Below, piece after piece: positions 60,990 through 64,000 of a stretch of DNA of 64,000 bases. The notes beneath the pieces were generated by a model. It searched no databases and was not told where the DNA came from. It was given only the letters and a program-made list of their open reading frames with translations. This DNA comes from Symbiodinium natans (Eukaryota > Sar > Dinophyceae > Suessiales > Symbiodiniaceae): contig CAJNDS010000712.1 in NCBI GenBank assembly GCA_905221605.1, forward strand, positions 19,072 to 83,071. Direction: 5' to 3'. The first letter of the stretch is position 1. The number at the start of each line of letters is the position of its first letter. The position numbers were made by a program, and so were the translations under genes.

Positions 60990-62560
60990 TGAGGTTCAGA
61001 AGCTTTCCATGTCGCGGTGAGATGCTGGGCGTGCGTGGCACAAACCCACAATCCCATGCCTGATGCAAAAGTCATTTTTTACTAGCTTTTGAAACTTCGA
61101 GGCTGCGTGCTTGCATACAGTCCTCGGCAGTCACAATGGGGTTGGTCCTCATTGCGTTATGAGGGTGCTTGAGGTGCGATGCCATGCTCATCTCCTTGGT
61201 CCCTTACAGTTTAAAGAAACCTCTGAGCATTTTCCGCGGCCTCCTCGCGCGGAAGGGCATCGTAAAACTTGTGGCCTGACGTACACCGGCGCGCACCTCT
61301 GTCGGTCCTCGACCTACCAGAAGCCGGCTACCCTGCAGCCACACGCTGCACGTTTGAAATTCTGTGTAAAGTCAGAGCTTTCCAGGTCCAAGTGCTGATG
61401 CTGGCCCCTTTGCACACCGGTGCAGCGAGAAAGCCAAGATTTGCCAGATGTGCTTTCAAATGACAGGAACGGCCTGTCAGATGCGCTGCCTTTTTGCAGG
61501 TGGCACTTTGAGATCTTCTTCCGGAACGATTTTGTGTAAAGTTTAAAAAAGGTTTGCAGTTTCGGAAACCCACAGTGGGAGCCCTCTCTCCCAAAGCCAT
61601 AGTAGCAGCTTAGTGCCATTTCCTTCGTCATGACGTGATTGGTTCGATGTGGGCCAACCTGCAGTTTGCCGTTTCTAGCCAGCCCCAGGCACTGTGCTTT
61701 AAAGTCTCTCGAGCCTTGGCCGGTGTCTGCAAGAGCTCCCACTTGATGCAAACGCTTTGTGCCCTTCGGGTATAGGCTCTGCACGACGACTGTCATCTCA
61801 GTTCAGACGAACTGAGGTTTCCTAGTTTGCTTGTTCTCGCTTCTTCTTGTCACTGGCACTCGATTTTGCCCTCCGGCCCTCCGGCCCTGCGCGACTCTGT
61901 GGCGCCACAGACAAGACAGCGCTCCATCCGGTGCTCTCCACTTGAGCTGAGCTGCCCTGCGCAACTGTCACTTTCAGGCTGAGCGCCAGGCGCCCAGGGC
62001 GCGCCAGCGATGTCAGAACTGTCAGAGGCCGCACCTGCCAGATGGCATTGTGGGGCCATTCAGTCATTCAGTTTTGTGAAAGTCTTGAGTTCTTTTTCTG
62101 GCCCTCCATGACTGTTTAAAAAATCGGGCATGCCACCGCTAAGATGAAATCTTCTCTTTGATCATCCTAGATCCTAGAGTAGAGCTGTCGTGCGTGGGGT
62201 GCTGCAGCTGTTGGCGAGAAGGTGAGGTCCAACCTAAGCCTGCTGCATCCTGCTGCACTTCATTGTTTGCCCAGTTGAGCCGCCCAGATTGCGCACGAAG
62301 TACACATTGCCTGACGTTGCCCCTCCGCATCCCATGAGGCGTGGCAGCTTAGGCTGTCAGCTTGCACCCTTTGTTGATCCGGACCGTATCTCTTCCCATA
62401 AGATGTTAAGATACGACATATAAGACGCATAAGAGACTTTTGTAGCCTTCGCCTGTGGGATCCCAATGTCTCACGGCGGCAGGGATTGAGGGCCTAAAGC
62501 AGATTTAAGGCATCTTGGACGTAGTCACCACTAAAAAAGGCAGCATTGCAGAATTGTAAG
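60990..62560 (+). other. Region without a supported gene
   Basis: Short frames on both strands (largest 160 codons, minus, 61314-61796) with no recognisable domain or exon structure. Confidence 0.35.
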
Positions 62561-62594
62561 TCCGATGACTAGCCGTCGGAGCGCACGGCCAGTG

Positions 62595-63850
62595 AGCAAG
62601 GCTTGCGCCTGTTCCATGTCCATGTCTCTCACGCCTCTCATGTCTCGCCATCTGCCTCGCCCACTGCGGCGCCGGAACGCGTGGCTGCGATGCCTTTTGG
62701 CAGCCGACAAAAGCCGGGGCAGGTGCGCTTTCTTTACTCAGCGGGGCCAAGCGCAGAGGGCAGCTGTCAGGTTCATGGTACGCCGCATAAGCCTCCGAAG
62801 GCAACTCTCGGGTCAGCTATGCTGAGCCAGTTGCCGGCAGCAACCGTGCGGCTTTCTCGACGACCTGCAACGTGGTGAAGCGACAGCTTGCACCCTTGCA
62901 TGAGTGTGCCTACATCCAAGCTTCCCGATTTGTTGGACCAGTGAAATTGGACCGCAGACTTGAACCCGTGCGCCACGAACTTCTCGTGCTCCGAGGTGGT
63001 CAGCCTAGGCACAAGTCGCGGATACATGGTGGCCAGTAGCTTAAGGTCAGCAGCTCCAGCGCCACTGGAAAAGTTGTTTGCTTTCAGGCTGTAAGTGCCG
63101 CAACATCCTTCTGTGCCGAGCACCATGAAGGGGCAACTTTGGCACTTGCCTTTGAGGGTGGGGTGCGATTGGCTGAGTCAAGAATGACCCAGATCGCACA
63201 GGCAATTTCTAGAACGATTCTAGCTTGTTCTCCAGTCGAAGAGATTTTGAAACATGGTTCCATCACATCTTGCATGGACTATCTCTTCTGGAGAATCTTT
63301 CAGGGCAAAAACTTCAAGTTTTTTAAACCGCTCGACAAGGTCTTTTCTTTAATGGATGTTCTCCTAGTAGGTCAAAGTTTTGGGTTTGCCATAGCGCGCA
63401 GCTTGGCTTTCCGCCTGTGCACAAGTGGCTTCAGGGTGCGGGGCCTTGTGGCACTGGACTGTCGCTGCATTGAGCGCACGGTCCTTTCTACGGTCTATGT
63501 GGTTCCTCGGTCATTAAGGCAAGGGCTTGTTCCCATCAACTTCCGATGCATGGACCAAGAGGTTCACATCGTGACGCCGCTTGTGCCTCGCGTGACTTTG
63601 ACAGCACGCAATTTCTGCAATCGCGCCATTCTGTCCCCGGAAGTCTCTCTAGCATCTGCAACAGCAGTTGCATCTTGGGTCTTTGATGGGGACCATTGGA
63701 ACGTACCCGTATCCCATGCCTGGGACATTACGAGGGCCTAGCGAAAGAAGTCTGCATGAGGAGCCGCAGGAAGACAAAGCGTTGTGCGCGTTGCGAGCCC
63801 GAGCTTGGTCCAGCAAGGAACTTGAGAAGTTTGAACCAAGCTACTCCTGA
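62595..63850 (+). CDS. Thioesterase-like alpha/beta-hydrolase exon
   Basis: The main exon is open from about 63139 to a TAG at 63741. It holds LVGQSFGFAIARSLAFRL (GQSFG at 63370-63384, the GxSxG nucleophile elbow), then RVRGLVALDCRC, and near the end WVFDGDHWNVPVSHAW (GDHW at 63688-63699), where polyketide/peptide-synthase thioesterases carry their catalytic His. An intervening catalytic Asp was not assigned. Upstream, 62600-62870 is open in two frames; one contains LRLFHVHVSHASHV, a faint echo of the acyltransferase VSHAFHSP motif. Downstream, 63752-63850 (EEPQEDKALCALRARAWSS) is open in another frame up to TGA 63850. A type-I PKS or NRPS releasing domain is possible, but no other such domain was found. 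Confidence 0.4.
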
Positions 63851-64000
63851 AGAATTTCCGAAAGATTCTACGGGTCGGTCACATGCCCAACCACGCACAC
63901 CAACATCTTCAAAAGTGCCCGCGTCCAACGGCGTGGGCACTTGCTCGCCGAGCTTGCCACCACTGAGATGGCATCCTGAAGGCTGCGGCAACCTCGGAAA
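63851..64000 (+). other. Window end, nothing supported
   Basis: No exon or repeat recognised in the last 150 bases. Confidence 0.3.

Overview
The window reads as nuclear DNA of a dinoflagellate, perhaps a relative of Symbiodiniaceae; I cannot place it closer. The reasons are: recognisable proteins broken into many short exons; splice junctions that fit only if introns begin with GC or GA as well as GT (protein-checked examples at 1712, 38954, 40927, 41322 and 41810); every supported gene on the + strand; and dense simple repeats, poly-G tracts and hairpins in introns and spacers. No operon, ribosome-binding site, CRISPR, rRNA or tRNA signal was seen. All exon boundaries were read by eye. Gene spans are models, and several neighbouring entries could belong to one gene or be split.

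Layout. 1-277: tail of an upstream gene. 1274-8456: a methionyl-tRNA synthetase gene in about 14 exons, followed to its C-terminus and carrying an 8-bp satellite in a large intron. 8774-11690: an unrecognised multi-exon gene. 11700-13970: mostly non-coding. 13970-15600: an A/T-rich block with decayed reading frames, possibly foreign. 15930-16960: unrecognised gene. 17090-17815 and 18297-18770: clusters of palindromes and hairpins. 18029-22266: gene with a SET/post-SET-like segment. 23305-24490: a 1.2-kb element with inverted ends, filled with ACGTGGCGTC repeats. 24609-26531: gene ending in an extreme Met/Cys/Gly/Pro repeat protein (about 66 cysteines). 27195-29300: RING-H2-like gene. 30547-32286: a single 579-codon exon of unknown family. 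32404-37314: armadillo/HEAT-like repeat protein. 38896-42931: IRAK/receptor-like protein kinase. 43087-47865: a chain of FHA-like modules, perhaps joined to the kinase, followed by coiled-coil exons to 49382. 49432-55087: acidic, Pro/Glu/Gln-rich repeat protein with two PDZ domains and a Lys-rich tail, enlarged by segmental duplication. 55640-63850: sparse exons and repeats, ending with a thioesterase-like exon.

The genes do not form an evident pathway. They look like a unidirectional dinoflagellate gene array. The most unusual items are the Met/Cys repeat protein, the kinase plus serial FHA-like modules, the inverted-ended ACGTGGCGTC element and the A/T-rich insert.
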